Numbered from the stretch's first letter, positions 1 to 7,939 are shown. The stretch: 22,265 nucleotides of DNA from Candidatus Omnitrophota bacterium (GCA_016206875.1 JACQQR010000058.1:1-22265); one strand, 5' to 3'. Notes: a model not told the origin generated them from the sequence alone. Made by a program: numbers and translations.

Positions 1-20
1 GGCCCAAGGCCTGGATACAA

Positions 21-680
21 ATGAAAACACTCTTTCACTCAAAACTCAACAAACTAAACCGCCGGTTTTACGAAGTGTTTGGGGATTTGGAATCCCAGGC
101 GGAATTTCTGAAACTGATCGTCTTTATCCAAAGCGCTATCGTCATCCTGCTTCTCGTGGGTGCTTATTTTTTGGCCGAGAAGCCGCCTTTAGTGATCCGG
201 GTAAGCGAACTCGGAGAATCCAAAATATTTGAAAATACGAAGACGGAAACCGATCCGGCTGATCCGGAGCTTATTTTCTTCGCCAGGACATTCGTGAAGC
301 GTTTTTCGGAATTAAATGCCTATACGCTTTCCCGTGATTTTGAGGAAGCGTTCCGGCTCATGACGCGCCGCTGTCAGGAGCGGGTGGAAGAAGAATATAT
401 CCGCTCGGGACTTCTTTCAAAGGTAAAAGCGGCCGGTCTTAATACCCGAATCGAAATCCGGGAAGAGCGCATCGAAAAGAACACTCCTGAATTTGTGGTT
501 CTCTCGCTTACGGGTGTCAGGACCATCACAAGTTACACAAATTCCAAATATAAAGACTCAAGTTTTGTCAAATGGGACATTGTGCTTAAAAAATACCCGC
601 GTTCTGTGAAGGTGCCCTCGGGGCTTTTGGTGGATAACTCGCGGGAAATTCTACTAAACAAGCTGGAGGAAAATAAATGA
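21..680 (+). CDS. TraE/VirB8-like type IV secretion inner-membrane protein
   Basis: The 219-residue protein has a charged N-terminus, one membrane helix at about residues 29-51 and a soluble C-terminal domain. That layout matches TraE/VirB8 proteins, which are bitopic inner-membrane parts linking the T4SS outer-membrane core to the inner complex. The region from about 85 to 200 (FVKRFSELNAYTLSRDF, later LTGVRTITSY and KWDIVLKKYP) follows the pattern of F-plasmid TraE: a helical first half, then beta strands ending in a short hydrophobic strand. The stop overlaps the next start by 4 bp (ATGA), and the next two genes are TraK- and TraB-like, the F-type order, which strengthens the call. Only 20 bases precede the start and no strong SD is visible there. 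Family confidence is moderate because TraE sequences diverge widely. Confidence 0.6.
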   Translation: MKTLFHSKLNKLNRRFYEVFGDLESQAEFLKLIVFIQSAIVILLLVGAYFLAEKPPLVIRVSELGESKIFENTKTETDPADPELIFFARTFVKRFSELNAYTLSRDFEEAFRLMTRRCQERVEEEYIRSGLLSKVKAAGLNTRIEIREERIEKNTPEFVVLSLTGVRTITSYTNSKYKDSSFVKWDIVLKKYPRSVKVPSGLLVDNSREILLNKLEENK

Positions 681-1642
681 TCGGTTCATTGATGGGGCTT
701 AATTTTATTCCTATAGCAAATATCAGTGACGTGACTTCCTTAGAAATATCGGAAATGAGTAGTCCGCTTGCCAAAAGACGCGATTTGAATCAGAAGACCG
801 GGGAAAGCCCGAATGTCTATGAAGTTGAAATGAAACCGAAGAGTGTCCGGACAATCCAAACAGCTCCGGACTATTTCACCATTATCAATCTGCCAGAACC
901 GGCCTTGAACGTGTATGTCGGAAATCAGAGTCTTTTCAAGGTTGAGGTGTATGAGCGGCAGGTGCTCATTAAGCCCATCACCGGCGCCGAGTTGGCCCAA
1001 ACTAATCTTCATATTGAAACCCGCTCCGGTCGCTTCACGTTTCAAGTGACTGTCGGGCCGCCCGAGACGGCTGAATATATCGTTGATGCCGTTTTGGGCG
1101 AAGAGCTGATCGAAGGTCAGGCGGAAGCGATAGTGAAAGAAAAAGAAACCCAGCTACTTGATCAATATCAGAAGAAGGAATTGGAATTTGAAAAAAGAGT
1201 GGAAGAGAAGGCGGATCAAAAATTAATGGAACAACTTATGGAAGAAAATGAGTCGCGGAATTTAAAGAGTTCCAGGTCGAAGGGTAATGTGCAAATCAAT
1301 CTTTTGTCTTTATCCCGGATCGCAGAGAGGATTTATCTTAAGTTTTCCATCCTTAATTTTTCCAATACTTCTTACAAGGTGCTCAAAATTGTGCTTGCAA
1401 GTCAAAAACAAAAAGGTTGGTTTCATAAGGACAGAGAAGATTTTAGGGAGCTCCAGACACAAAGCAACGCGCCATCCGAGATCAAGCCGGGTGAATACGT
1501 CTACGGAGTACTCTCCACAGCCGCCACGGAATTTGACCAGGGCCAGGGGCCGGTCTTTCTCATATTCGAGGAATCAGGAAGCCGGAACATAGAAATCAGC
1601 GGTTTTCCGTGGCTCAAGCATTCAGTGGAGGAAAGGAAATGA
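677..1642 (+). CDS. TraK/VirB9-like type IV secretion core protein
   Basis: The 321-residue protein starts at an ATG overlapping the previous stop, behind a good SD (GGAGG). Residues about 50-135 form a beta-rich module (VRTIQTAPDYFTIINLP, FKVEVYERQVLIKPI, TNLHIETRSGRFTFQV) resembling the N-terminal domain of VirB9/TraK proteins, which build the periplasmic and outer-membrane ring of T4SSs with VirB10. A highly charged Lys/Glu-rich linker, probably coiled coil, spans about 155-200. A second beta domain (about 205-310) has an ILNFSNTSYKVLKI-type pattern reminiscent of the C-terminal domain of Bacteroidetes TraN proteins. No classical signal peptide or lipobox is visible at this start, which is odd for a VirB9-type protein; export may need another explanation. 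The identification leans partly on gene order. Confidence 0.55.
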   Translation: MIGSLMGLNFIPIANISDVTSLEISEMSSPLAKRRDLNQKTGESPNVYEVEMKPKSVRTIQTAPDYFTIINLPEPALNVYVGNQSLFKVEVYERQVLIKPITGAELAQTNLHIETRSGRFTFQVTVGPPETAEYIVDAVLGEELIEGQAEAIVKEKETQLLDQYQKKELEFEKRVEEKADQKLMEQLMEENESRNLKSSRSKGNVQINLLSLSRIAERIYLKFSILNFSNTSYKVLKIVLASQKQKGWFHKDREDFRELQTQSNAPSEIKPGEYVYGVLSTAATEFDQGQGPVFLIFEESGSRNIEISGFPWLKHSVEERK

Positions 1643-2631
1643 CCTTGCAAAACAGTGATCCGAAAATGACGGGAGAACCGGCATCAAAAAAAGAGGCTCC
1701 TTTACCAAAACCGCCGGAACGGAGTTTTTATGATAAGCCCAAAAAGACACTCACGGACTGGATTCGTGCCGGAGCCGGGAAAATCCTTGTATTTACCTGG
1801 AAGAAAAAGATATGGGTGATAGCCATTGCCGTGGTTTTGATCTTTTTTGCATGGATCGGAAAAGGAACTGATCCTGAGACTAAAAAAACCGAAAGTTTTG
1901 TTCAAACTGAAGAGCAGAAAGTGATCACAAGCAGCGCCATTGAAGAAGCGATTCAGCACTCGGAAGAAAGTTTAATGGCGGTAAAAGCGCCTGAGAAGAA
2001 AAAGACTGTCCCGGACAAGACGCATATCGATTCCAGTCCCATGGCGGTGTATGTGCGTAAGGAGGAGCCGCAAAATTTAAGGCTGGATCCGGCAAAGGAA
2101 GACATTCCGGGACTTCCATCCGGTGCAAAGATTCCAGCCTTTATTCCATCCCGGATTTTCAGTTTCAATGTGGAAGCGCCGGTATTTGCTTCTACCGCGA
2201 AGGACATTTATTGGAAACAGAAAATCGTAATTCCAAAAGGCTCTCAGTTTTTGGGCTCGGCGGGGATATTGAAGAGTTTGGACAGGATCAATGTGAATTT
2301 CACGAAATTAGTGTTGCCGGATGGCAAAGAAATCCGGGTAAGGGCAATGGCCTTGTCACAAGACGGTTCCGCCGGCATTCGTGGGAAGGTGGAGAAACAT
2401 CAGGATCTCAAAATTTTTAAAGCTCTTGGGGAAACGATTCTGGGAGCCGGGGCTTTATTTACCGGCACATTAAGACAGGATCCCTTTAGTTTGGAGGATC
2501 AACTTAGGCTGAATGCGGCCCAGAATCTCACGAATCAGGCGCGGGACGATCTGAGATCCGTGCGGATAGACACCTCGATTACGGTGGATGCCTACACGCC
2601 TATAGAAGTGTTGCTGCTAGAAGCGCTGTAA
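1639..2631 (+). CDS. TraB/VirB10 (TrbI family) type IV secretion protein
   Basis: I place the start at the ATG at 1639, which overlaps the previous stop (ATGA) and has a GGAGG SD; a GTG at 1609 would add ten residues inside the upstream gene. The 330-residue protein has a cytoplasmic N-terminus, one membrane helix (about residues 53-71) and a long polar region. Its C-terminal domain (about 165-330) shows the VirB10/TrbI hallmarks: IPKGSQFLGSAG, NFTKLVLPDGKEIRV, a glycine-rich SQDGSAGIRGKV turn, and a closing strand with TPIEVLLLEAL. VirB10 proteins span both membranes and gate the outer-membrane channel. This is the surest of the three T4SS-like calls. It is shorter than F TraB (about 475 residues) and lacks that protein's long coiled-coil and proline-rich part. 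Confidence 0.75.
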   Translation: MTLQNSDPKMTGEPASKKEAPLPKPPERSFYDKPKKTLTDWIRAGAGKILVFTWKKKIWVIAIAVVLIFFAWIGKGTDPETKKTESFVQTEEQKVITSSAIEEAIQHSEESLMAVKAPEKKKTVPDKTHIDSSPMAVYVRKEEPQNLRLDPAKEDIPGLPSGAKIPAFIPSRIFSFNVEAPVFASTAKDIYWKQKIVIPKGSQFLGSAGILKSLDRINVNFTKLVLPDGKEIRVRAMALSQDGSAGIRGKVEKHQDLKIFKALGETILGAGALFTGTLRQDPFSLEDQLRLNAAQNLTNQARDDLRSVRIDTSITVDAYTPIEVLLLEAL

Positions 2632-2660
2632 AAAAACGAAGGAGAAAGGGGAGAAAATTC

Positions 2661-2918
2661 ATGGGAGAAGAAATCAAGAAGGGATTTGGCGTCATTGAAG
2701 AAGTATGTTCGGTGCCGCTTGGAAAAGGAGAAGACCTAAGATTCAGGGAAGTGGAGGTGAACGGCCAAAGGCGGGGAGATGTCCGGCACTTTCTGGAAAT
2801 TAAGGGCAAAATGGCATATACCCAGCGGCGCATTTTGTTCCCGAAGGACAAAATCGAAGCGGTGACCAAAGGTTTTATTAAGCTGCGTAACCACTTCTTA
2901 AAATCAGACACTGAATAA
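2661..2918 (+). CDS. Small PC4/p15-like protein (possible ssDNA binding)
   Basis: The 85-residue protein has a strong SD (AAGGAGAAAGG). It lies 29 bp after the VirB10-like gene and ends just before a terminator, so it is probably the last cistron of the T4SS-like operon. The middle part reads like the PC4/p15 transcriptional-coactivator fold: a strand with RFREVEVNGQRRGDVRHF, then a basic strand and turn (YTQRRILFPKDKIEAV) and a C-terminal helix. PC4-like proteins bind single-stranded DNA, which would make sense beside conjugation genes. The resemblance is by eye over a short protein and could be wrong; 'hypothetical protein' is the fallback. Confidence 0.5.
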   Translation: MGEEIKKGFGVIEEVCSVPLGKGEDLRFREVEVNGQRRGDVRHFLEIKGKMAYTQRRILFPKDKIEAVTKGFIKLRNHFLKSDTE

Positions 2919-2934
2919 AGAAAGGAAAACTGAA

Positions 2935-2970
2935 AAAGGGCGCCAGTATTTGGGGCGTCCTTTTCACTCT
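2935..2970 (+). terminator. Intrinsic terminator after the T4SS-like operon
   Basis: AAAGGGCGCC (2935-2944) pairs with GGCGTCCTTT (2954-2963), giving a 10-bp stem with one G-U pair and a 9-nt loop, followed by a pyrimidine/T-rich tail. It ends only about 15 bp before the ATG of the TolC-like gene, so it separates the two operons or acts as an attenuator. Confidence 0.7.
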
Positions 2971-2978
2971 TTTTATTT

Positions 2979-4301
2979 ATGGGACAAAACTTTAAGAAAG
3001 TAATTTCACTGGTGTTATGCCTGCTCGTTCCACTCAGTGGAAGAGAATCCTGGGGGATGAGTCCGGATATTGGCATGAGGCTGCCCGCCGGGCAATTTGG
3101 GGAGCTTCTCACGCTGGAGGAAGCGCTAGAGCGTTCGCTCCACGGACATTTTGGCATGAAGGGGGCCGTAGCGCGTTTCCGGAAGGAACGGGCCATCCTT
3201 TATGCCCGGCGTGCGGAATTTTTTCCCAAGCTTCACGCGGAATATTACGGGGCTTTCAGTTCCAACGGTTTAAAGCCCGTTGGTTACGCGGATTTAGTGC
3301 TGGAGCAGCCACTTTTTCAGGGCGGAAAATCCGTGCAGGAAGTGAAGCGACAAAAGGCACGGCTCCAGATCAATAAGCAGAAAATCAATGAAAGCCGTTT
3401 TGATATCGAACTTGAAATCCGCTTGATTTATATTCAACTCTTAAGAGAAAAGGAATTGATCCGGCTTGCTCAAAATCAGGAACGGGAAATCTCGGTTGAG
3501 AAGAAGAAATTTAAGGAATTGGTTCAAGGAGGATTTTTTGCAGCCCCAAAACTGATGCATATCAAAACTCTTTACGAAAAGGCAAAAGTGGAGCTTGTAA
3601 AGCACAAGGAAAATTATGATTACCTCGTCTTTATTCTTAAGGATATGACCGGCCTTACGGATAAAGAAACACTCGAGATTGAACCTAGAGATGAGACGCT
3701 TGAGTTTTCCGAAGATGTTCAATTCTATATTGACCGGGCCCGGGAAAATGATCCCATGTACCGTATCAAAAGCCTTGAAATAAAAGAAAAAGAATTCGAG
3801 AAAAAATCGCTTGAAGCAAATCGCTGGCCCACCCTTTCCTTAACGGTTAAGGGCAATGTCCTGAAAGATGAGTATGTAGATACGCGGCGCGTGTTGGCCG
3901 GAGTGGAGGGGAAATGGAACATTTTTGATTTTGGAAGATTGGGTGGTGAAATTAAAGCCAAGCAATACGAAACAGAAGAAATTGAATGGGAGGGAAAACT
4001 TGAGGTTCAGAAGAAAGAAAGAATGATCCGTGAACTTTTTCATGAAGCCAAAACACTTAAGGAAATGGTCCGGCTTCGCCTGATGGAAGAAAAAGAGGCC
4101 GGAGCAATCTATAAAAATAAAAGAATCAGGATCATTGCCGGTGAAGAGGCAATGAGCTCTCTAGTGGATTCTTATATTGCGCTTCAGGAAAAAAGAATGG
4201 CCAAAATCGATGCGGTAAGTCAATTGCAGATCACTTTGCTATACCTTGACCGCGCTTCAGGCGGGTTTGGAGTATCCGGCCCAAAAGGGGAGGTTGACTG
4301 A
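2979..4301 (+). CDS. TolC-family outer-membrane efflux/export protein
   Basis: The 440-residue protein begins with a convincing signal peptide (KK, then a Val/Leu-rich core, about residues 1-26). It then has two outer-membrane-factor repeats: LTLEEALERSL, the long helices at about 105-200, a second repeat from about 240, the strand WNIFDFGRLGG and long C-terminal helices. EQPLFQGGK near residue 110 is the typical beta-strand/turn of TolC proteins. TolC trimers form an outer-membrane barrel plus periplasmic tunnel, docking to HlyD-type adaptors such as the one two genes downstream. The signal peptide fixes the start at 2979, yet no SD precedes it, only the T-rich tail of the terminator. The next gene overlaps its stop by 1 bp. 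Confidence 0.85.
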   Translation: MGQNFKKVISLVLCLLVPLSGRESWGMSPDIGMRLPAGQFGELLTLEEALERSLHGHFGMKGAVARFRKERAILYARRAEFFPKLHAEYYGAFSSNGLKPVGYADLVLEQPLFQGGKSVQEVKRQKARLQINKQKINESRFDIELEIRLIYIQLLREKELIRLAQNQEREISVEKKKFKELVQGGFFAAPKLMHIKTLYEKAKVELVKHKENYDYLVFILKDMTGLTDKETLEIEPRDETLEFSEDVQFYIDRARENDPMYRIKSLEIKEKEFEKKSLEANRWPTLSLTVKGNVLKDEYVDTRRVLAGVEGKWNIFDFGRLGGEIKAKQYETEEIEWEGKLEVQKKERMIRELFHEAKTLKEMVRLRLMEEKEAGAIYKNKRIRIIAGEEAMSSLVDSYIALQEKRMAKIDAVSQLQITLLYLDRASGGFGVSGPKGEVD

Positions 4302-5872
4302 TGGCCAATCAAGCTTGGAAAGGCACATGGTTTATTGCTTTGGTTTTCATTCTTTCTATGGCGGGCAGTCTCCTTGTCTGGCGCTCTTTGATTGTGACGC
4401 CGGAATCTTTCATGATCAGCCTTATCTGGGTGGTTGGTTTTGGGTTTTTATTTTTCAATGTGCTCTACATCTTTTCATTGGCACTATCGAGCCTGTTTAT
4501 CCGCTGTAGGCCGCTCAAGGAAATTTTCGTAAGGAAATTCCCAAAAACGGCGCTTGTTTACCCCATTTGTAACGAAACGCACGGGCTGTTTGAAAGGATG
4601 AGTTATTCAATGGCTGGTAATCGGATTCCGGGACTTGATTTATGGATTCTTTCAGATTCTGGCCCTGAACAGGAAGCATTTGAGCTTTCTATACATAGAA
4701 GGCTTTCTGACCAGTATCCCGGCCGCGTATTTTATAGAAGGCGTCCCAAACCGGTTGAAAGAAAACAGGGCAATCTCAAGGAGTTTTTGGATTCTCATCC
4801 TGAATATACCTATCTATATGTAGCAGACGCGGACAGTATGGTGCCCGAGGGAGTCATTTTAAAGCTGCTCCGGAAGGCAGAACATCCGGACAATAAAGAT
4901 ATCGCCATCTTCCAATGTTTTTGCCGGATTGCTCATGCCGGAACCTGGTATGCGCATTTTGAGAGGATTGGCTCTGAGTTTTCCCAGAGGCTTAACTTCA
5001 GTTCCATACAGACCCTTTTTGGCCGTTCCATATCGTTCGGTCATCATCAGCTTGTGCGCGCTGGGCTCCTTGGCTCTCTGGAAGTGCCGAAGGGTGTATT
5101 GAGTCATGATAATTGGGATACAGCTCTTCTCGATGAACAGGGATACCGTGTTGCTTTTTGTTCTGATGTGGTTGCTTATGACGAGGCCCCGAGTCATTAT
5201 CTTGAGGCACGAGCACGGGCCTACCGCTGGGCGCGGGGTACGCTTCAGGGATGGCCGATTGTTTTTCGAAAGAAACTTTCTGTGGCCGTCCGTTTTTTGA
5301 CTTTTTACGGCATCTACCTTTATCTGGCTGATATCGTGTTTTTTCTGTGGGTAATACTGGGACTTCTGATTCATTCGGTGTATGCGGTCTACATTCTCAA
5401 CATAGAGATTGATTCCATTTGGTATGACCTCTATACCAATAGTTTCCTGAACGGCATTTTGTTTTTCAGTTTTGGAGTGGCCTTCTTAAATAAACTCCTG
5501 ATTCTGAGATCCTTCCGGGATTTTTTCCGGTATATCTATGAAGTGCTTTTTTCCACTTTTTTGCTGCTCAACAATTTTCTGTATTCTCCGCTCAATATTC
5601 TTTCCATCGCATTCCGAAGACCCATTTGGAAACCTATGAGTAAAAACCCGTTTGCTTCCGTTGGACTCTGGGACTGCGTGAAAGGCCTTTGGCCGGGGAC
5701 TTTACTAGGATTTGGAATTCTTTATTTTTGTCTCGAGAAAACACCCTTTTATGTGTGGCAGATCACGCCGCTTCTGGTCAGTCTGATTCTTTCTATTCCG
5801 GTGGTGTATTGGACTGCACGGCGCATGCCGCATTTTGGTAGCAGCCATGTTGTCTCAGTAGTAAATTCATGA
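4301..5872 (+). CDS. Membrane GT2 polysaccharide synthase, OpgH/MdoH-like
   Basis: The 523-residue protein has two N-terminal membrane helices (about 10-30 and 38-65), a cytoplasmic GT2 domain (about 80-325) and further helices at about 332-362, 383-402, 412-432, 466-480 and 488-504. Catalytic-type motifs are visible: ADADS at 175-179 (DxD), LSHD at 267-270 (acceptor-side aspartate) and a YRWARGTLQGW block at 308-318 equivalent to the QxxRW site of processive synthases. LSHD together with the RW..G.LQ block resembles the osmoregulated-glucan synthase OpgH/MdoH, though this protein is shorter. There is no PilZ domain, so no direct c-di-GMP control is visible. A clear SD (GGGGAGG) and a 1-bp overlap show coupling to the TolC-like gene. 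The sugar donor is unknown. Confidence 0.78.
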   Translation: MANQAWKGTWFIALVFILSMAGSLLVWRSLIVTPESFMISLIWVVGFGFLFFNVLYIFSLALSSLFIRCRPLKEIFVRKFPKTALVYPICNETHGLFERMSYSMAGNRIPGLDLWILSDSGPEQEAFELSIHRRLSDQYPGRVFYRRRPKPVERKQGNLKEFLDSHPEYTYLYVADADSMVPEGVILKLLRKAEHPDNKDIAIFQCFCRIAHAGTWYAHFERIGSEFSQRLNFSSIQTLFGRSISFGHHQLVRAGLLGSLEVPKGVLSHDNWDTALLDEQGYRVAFCSDVVAYDEAPSHYLEARARAYRWARGTLQGWPIVFRKKLSVAVRFLTFYGIYLYLADIVFFLWVILGLLIHSVYAVYILNIEIDSIWYDLYTNSFLNGILFFSFGVAFLNKLLILRSFRDFFRYIYEVLFSTFLLLNNFLYSPLNILSIAFRRPIWKPMSKNPFASVGLWDCVKGLWPGTLLGFGILYFCLEKTPFYVWQITPLLVSLILSIPVVYWTARRMPHFGSSHVVSVVNS

Positions 5873-5890
5873 AAGGAGGTATGTAAACAC

Positions 5891-6880
5891 ATGCCCAAAG
5901 AACCTGCAGAGGAACCCAATTTATTTAAGGAGGAAAAAAAGAAAAGAAGCAAAGGACATTGGTTATTGATAACAGCCGTAATCGTTGTCAGTTCCGTGAT
6001 CCTTTTTTATTTATTCGGCCATGGGAAGCGCGTAGAAGCCGAAGGGATTGTCACAGCCGAGCGGCTCGTAACCGTCGGCGTGAATCAACCTGGTGTTTTA
6101 ACCGAAGTGCTGCATAAGGAGGGGGACTCTGTCCTGGAAAAAGATATTCTGGCCCGCTTCCAGAACCGGGATTTAGACAGGGATATTGTGGATTTGGAGA
6201 TGGAAATCGATCTTCTCAAATCGGATGTGCGCATGCTGGAGAATAAAATCGAATATTTGGAAGAAGAAATCGCAAAAAAACTTCTTCTTGTCGAAAACAG
6301 GGTTATTGGGAAGGCGATTCTAGAAAGAGTGCGCTTGGAAATTGAGCAGCATAAGGAACTCAAGATTAAAAAAGAAACGGAAATTCTAGCACTTGAGAAG
6401 AAAGTGGCATTTTTAAAGGAGAAGCGGGAACTTCTTCTTGTTCGCTCGCCATTTTCAGGCATTCTTCTTTCGGATCCCAGGTTTCGGATAGGCAATTATT
6501 TTACTCAAAAAGATTCTCTATTTAAGATTGCCGATCCCAAAACCATATACGTAAAAGCTCTGGTGCCGGAGGATGCCGTCGATCAGATCAAAACCGGGGA
6601 CACCGTAACGATTGAATTAGAAGCATTTCCAGGAAAATCTTTTCAAGGAGAGGTTTCAAAAGTCGGCGTTAAGGCGGAGCGAGCAGTGGAGAAGGTTTTC
6701 AAAGTGCGCCACGTTGTGCCTTCGAATATCCGTTTCGCCGGGATTCCGGCAGGAGTGAAAGTGGGGATGAAAGCCAAAACTTTCATCTATCCTGGGGGTG
6801 GGAAAGTCATTGTCTCCAAAGAGGATTTCTCCAGTCTGATTTTGAATGATTTGAATCAGGAGGAGGTGAAATCCGAATGA
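5891..6880 (+). CDS. HlyD-family periplasmic adaptor (membrane fusion protein)
   Basis: The 329-residue protein has a Lys-rich N-terminus and one membrane helix (about 23-43). A lipoyl half-motif follows (AEGIVTAERLVTVGVNQPGVL, EGDSVLEKDILARF), then a coiled-coil hairpin (about 95-180) and the second lipoyl half (VRSPFSGILLSDPRFRIGNY). A beta-barrel (VKALVPEDAVDQIKTGDTVTIEL) completes the usual HlyD/Alg44-like fold. Such adaptors bridge an inner-membrane synthase or pump to a TolC-like tunnel; both partners are encoded immediately upstream. The start is set by a near-perfect SD (AAAGGAGGT); an ATG inside the spacer is followed directly by a stop. Its own stop overlaps the next gene by 4 bp. 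Unlike alginate Alg44 it has no PilZ domain. Confidence 0.85.
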   Translation: MPKEPAEEPNLFKEEKKKRSKGHWLLITAVIVVSSVILFYLFGHGKRVEAEGIVTAERLVTVGVNQPGVLTEVLHKEGDSVLEKDILARFQNRDLDRDIVDLEMEIDLLKSDVRMLENKIEYLEEEIAKKLLLVENRVIGKAILERVRLEIEQHKELKIKKETEILALEKKVAFLKEKRELLLVRSPFSGILLSDPRFRIGNYFTQKDSLFKIADPKTIYVKALVPEDAVDQIKTGDTVTIELEAFPGKSFQGEVSKVGVKAERAVEKVFKVRHVVPSNIRFAGIPAGVKVGMKAKTFIYPGGGKVIVSKEDFSSLILNDLNQEEVKSE

Positions 6881-7680
6881 GAATCATATTTCTTGCGGGA
6901 GGTTTTGGCTCACGGCTATATCCGATTACGCAGGTAACATCAAAGTCGCTGATCGATTTGGGTGAAAAACCAATGCTCGATCACATGATGAGCGTAGTGC
7001 ATGAAATTAAAGACCGGAGGGAGACGGTCATTGTCACAAATGAGATGTTCTTTGACGATTTTTCACGGTGGAAGGAGGAACGGGGAACCGGAGAAATTGA
7101 AATAATCAATAACGGCGTCAGAAATCGAAAGCAAAAGCTAGGGATTGTCAAAGACATGTATCTTGGCATGAAGGATTCGAAAGAGGATTTTCTCGTCCTT
7201 TCACCGGATAATTTCTTTGATTTTCCGGTTGCGGAATTCCTGCGCCACATAAGGTGGGCTAGAGTTCTTCCATTAATTGGAGTCTATGACCTTAAAAATA
7301 AGAGCCAGGCGGGGAATTTTGATGTGGTTAAACTAGATGGATCGGGGGAGGTTGTAAATATAGAAGAGCAACCCTTTGAGCCGCAATCTGGCCTGGTCAG
7401 CATCGGTCTCTACTATTTCCCAAATGAATTTATGTCAAAGGTCCGGGAATATCTAGAGGTTGAGAAAAATGATCCAGACCGGATGGGAAATTTTATCGGG
7501 TGGCTATTGGTGAGGAATGCGGTATATGGGCATATCTTCCAGGGAAACTGGTTTGATGTTGGAGATGCTTACGAGCTTCAGGAGGCGCGGGAGCATTACT
7601 GGAAAAATAAATTCAGAGGAGACAAGAGAATAAGGCAAGACTCATATGGGCAATCGAAAAAAATTGAGGTATCGCCTTGA
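6877..7680 (+). CDS. Sugar-1-phosphate nucleotidyltransferase
   Basis: The 267-residue protein begins with the nucleotidyltransferase signature LAGGFGSRLYPITQ followed by TSKSLIDLGEKPMLDH. The lysine-containing block corresponds to the usual PKP motif, with Ser in place of Pro. SPDNFFDF near residue 110 supplies the metal-binding aspartate and GNWFDVGDAYELQEA near residue 228 closes the active site. Members transfer NTP to sugar-1-phosphates (RmlA, GalU, GDP-mannose types). Which sugar is used cannot be read from sequence, and there is no hexapeptide-repeat C-terminus. Overlap with the adaptor gene (ATGA) puts it in the export operon, so it probably supplies the activated donor for the GT2 synthase. 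Confidence 0.8.
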   Translation: MRIIFLAGGFGSRLYPITQVTSKSLIDLGEKPMLDHMMSVVHEIKDRRETVIVTNEMFFDDFSRWKEERGTGEIEIINNGVRNRKQKLGIVKDMYLGMKDSKEDFLVLSPDNFFDFPVAEFLRHIRWARVLPLIGVYDLKNKSQAGNFDVVKLDGSGEVVNIEEQPFEPQSGLVSIGLYYFPNEFMSKVREYLEVEKNDPDRMGNFIGWLLVRNAVYGHIFQGNWFDVGDAYELQEAREHYWKNKFRGDKRIRQDSYGQSKKIEVSP

Positions 7681-7895
7681 AGATGCTAGAAGTTTCCAAA
7701 AACGAATGTGAACTAATGACAGCCGGGCAAGTTGCGGAGTATCTTGCCGTGTCGCGGCATACCATTTATCAATGGATTTCTGATTGCCGGATTGAGTTTC
7801 CATATTATAAGTTGCCAAGAGGTGTCAGATTTAATCGAAGAGATGTTGATGTTTGGATTCAGAGCCGGAAGGTCAAGCCTGTCTCATCATATTAA
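7677..7895 (+). CDS. Excisionase-type helix-turn-helix protein (HTH_17)
   Basis: The protein is about 72 residues. The core, TAGQVAEYLAVSRHTIYQW, then YYKLPRGVRFNRRDVDVWIQSRK, is the MerR-like/HTH_17 fold found in excisionases, AlpA-type regulators and many small phage or ICE proteins. The start may be TTG at 7677, overlapping the upstream stop as TTGA with a GAGG about 7 nt before it, or ATG at 7683. Either way it is translationally coupled to the nucleotidyltransferase and thus to the export operon. With the recombinase downstream, a role as recombination directionality factor or element regulator is likely; a plain transcription factor is the alternative. Confidence 0.75.
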   Translation: MKMLEVSKNECELMTAGQVAEYLAVSRHTIYQWISDCRIEFPYYKLPRGVRFNRRDVDVWIQSRKVKPVSSY

Positions 7896-7904
7896 AATTA
7901 ATAG

Positions 7905-7933
7905 TTGAAGCGTTTAAACCAAATCTATATACT
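7905..7933 (+). promoter_or_regulatory. Sigma-70-type promoter, leaderless configuration
   Basis: TTGAAG (7905-7910) and TATACT (7928-7933) are separated by exactly 17 bp. The expected transcription start, 6-8 bp after the -10, falls on the ATG at 7940, so the mRNA of the second HTH gene and integrase would be leaderless. No SD is present before that ATG, which agrees. Confidence 0.6.
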
Positions 7934-7939
7934 GCACCC

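Noticed and set aside
2600..3196. 198-codon minus-strand frame
   Set aside because: It is the shadow of the PC4-like and TolC-like genes, with Ser/Pro/Arg-rich content and no domain; the + strand genes explain the region.
3017..3376. 119-codon + strand frame inside the TolC-like gene
   Set aside because: Out-of-frame shadow in a G+C-rich part; the signal peptide and TolC repeats are in the other frame.
4859..5374. 171-codon minus-strand frame
   Set aside because: It lies inside the GT2 gene, whose motifs are clear; no SD and no recognisable domain.
6085..6495. 136-codon minus-strand frame
   Set aside because: Ser/Arg-rich shadow of the HlyD coiled-coil.
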